NCBI GenBank assembly: GCA_011052165.1
Contig: DRJN01000398.1
Location: 1 to 6,100 of the forward strand
Source of the DNA: Gammaproteobacteria bacterium
Lineage (GTDB): Bacteria; Pseudomonadota; Gammaproteobacteria; UBA6429; Thiohalophilaceae
Length of the DNA: 6,100 nt
Reading direction: 5' to 3'
The notes beneath the pieces are model-generated. The model was not told the DNA's origin. It searched no databases and saw only the letters and a program-made list of their open reading frames with translations. Of the stretch, positions 5,469-6,100 are shown one piece after another. How positions within the stretch are numbered: position 1 is the first letter of the stretch; each line of letters starts with the position of its first letter. The translations under genes and the position numbers were made by a program.

Positions 5469-6100
5469 TCAGCTTTCTACCAGTTCATGGGCCATGGATT
5501 CCATCGCCTCGAATTTGACATGCTGCTGTTTCAATACCTTCAACATTTCGCTTCTACCAATGCCGGTATACTCAAGCAGGGTTTCCGTTTCTTCGGGTAA
5601 TCTGTCCCAGACGCCATTTTCCATATAGAGCATCGCCCAGCGGGAACAGCAACGAACAAGCAGCACCAATAGTGTGTGTTCGCCATCATAATCCGGGTCA
5701 GCATGGTGGGCAATCACATCCACAATGGCGGGGGGAATCTGCCAGTTCATCGCCAGCCAGGCACCGACTTCATGCTGATCCGTGCCCAGTTCTTTTCTCA
5801 GTATCTCACGCAAATGCTCGTGCCGGGTGAGGCGGCAGGTGAAAAACGTATTCATCTGTTCCGGGAAAAGATACACCAGGGGTAACAAACCAAGCTCATG
5901 CAACAAACCGGCAAGGTAGGCTATATCGATGTCAATCCGGAGATCGCTACGCACCAGTCTGGAAAGACTCTGAGCCAGATTTGCTGTCAGCACCGCTTTG
6001 AGCCAGAAACCGTGCATATCAAAAGCAGCACAATGCACCTGCGAATTAAAGGGTCCGGAAAGCGCAATGCCCAGCGCCATGTTTTGTGTCAGACGCAACC
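5469..6100 (-). CDS. HDOD domain protein, 5'-truncated by the window edge
   Basis: The last 210 codons of a protein with a HDOD domain, a catalytically dead relative of HD phosphohydrolases used as a signalling or scaffolding module. Visible family features in the fragment: the entering helix LRLTQNMALGIALS (1-14), FWLKAVLTANLAQSLSRLV (31-49), AYLAGLLHELGLLPLVYLFP (60-79), where HELG stands in place of the catalytic HD-G of true phosphohydrolases, and QHEVGAWLAMNWQIPPAIVD (108-127) followed by a HH pair (131-132). A helical tail runs from 160 to the stop. A TTG at 6098 could be read as a start, but it falls inside the conserved HDOD entry (normally preceded by 80 or more residues), so it is an internal Leu and the real start lies beyond the window. 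It is upstream of and near-contiguous with the diguanylate cyclase gene, so one operon and a shared pathway are likely. Confidence 0.88.
   Translation of the reverse strand, partial: LRLTQNMALGIALSGPFNSQVHCAAFDMHGFWLKAVLTANLAQSLSRLVRSDLRIDIDIAYLAGLLHELGLLPLVYLFPEQMNTFFTCRLTRHEHLREILRKELGTDQHEVGAWLAMNWQIPPAIVDVIAHHADPDYDGEHTLLVLLVRCCSRWAMLYMENGVWDRLPEETETLLEYTGIGRSEMLKVLKQQHVKFEAMESMAHELVES

Noticed and set aside
6096..6098. TTG codon as the start of the HDOD gene
   Set aside because: It lies inside the conserved entry helix of the HDOD domain, the frame stays open to the edge, and no ribosome binding site can be seen; it is read as an internal Leu.

Overview
The window looks like chromosomal DNA from a gammaproteobacterium. 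The best clue is a queG gene that closely resembles the enterobacterial protein as I remember it. A PEP-CTERM protein with a sigma-54 promoter also fits a free-living, matrix-forming proteobacterium with an exosortase (EpsH-type) system. Genus is not determinable. No phage, insertion sequence, CRISPR, tRNA or rRNA is visible.

Layout. Positions 1-3186 hold three + strand genes with gaps of 17 and 8 bases: (i) a TPR-like/coiled-coil protein with a C-terminal beta-sandwich-like domain, whose reading frame stays open to the left window edge, so it is probably the 3' part of a longer gene; (ii) a lipoprotein with a coiled coil and an unassigned beta-rich domain; (iii) queG, epoxyqueuosine reductase. 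Positions 3187-3423 are non-coding and packed with palindromes: three degenerate intergenic units and then a strong bidirectional terminator between convergent transcripts. On the - strand, 3424-3993 encodes a small secreted PEP-CTERM protein. Positions 3994-4298 are AT-rich and hold what looks like its complete control region. Positions 4299-6100 are a - strand pair: a GAF-GGDEF diguanylate cyclase and, 9 bases upstream of it, a HDOD-domain protein cut by the right window edge.

How it works together. The left operon joins a tRNA-modification enzyme to two envelope or scaffold-type proteins with no evident functional link to it. The right half pairs c-di-GMP signalling (HDOD plus diguanylate cyclase with an intact inhibitory site) with a protein predicted to be exported and sorted by exosortase. 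The main find is upstream of the PEP-CTERM gene: an exact GG-N10-GC sigma-54 promoter, a consensus IHF site near -40 and a 9-bp inverted repeat centred near -99, the standard geometry of an enhancer-dependent promoter. I see no clearly new multi-gene system; the most novel elements are this control region, the unassigned TPR/lipoprotein pair and the palindrome cluster.
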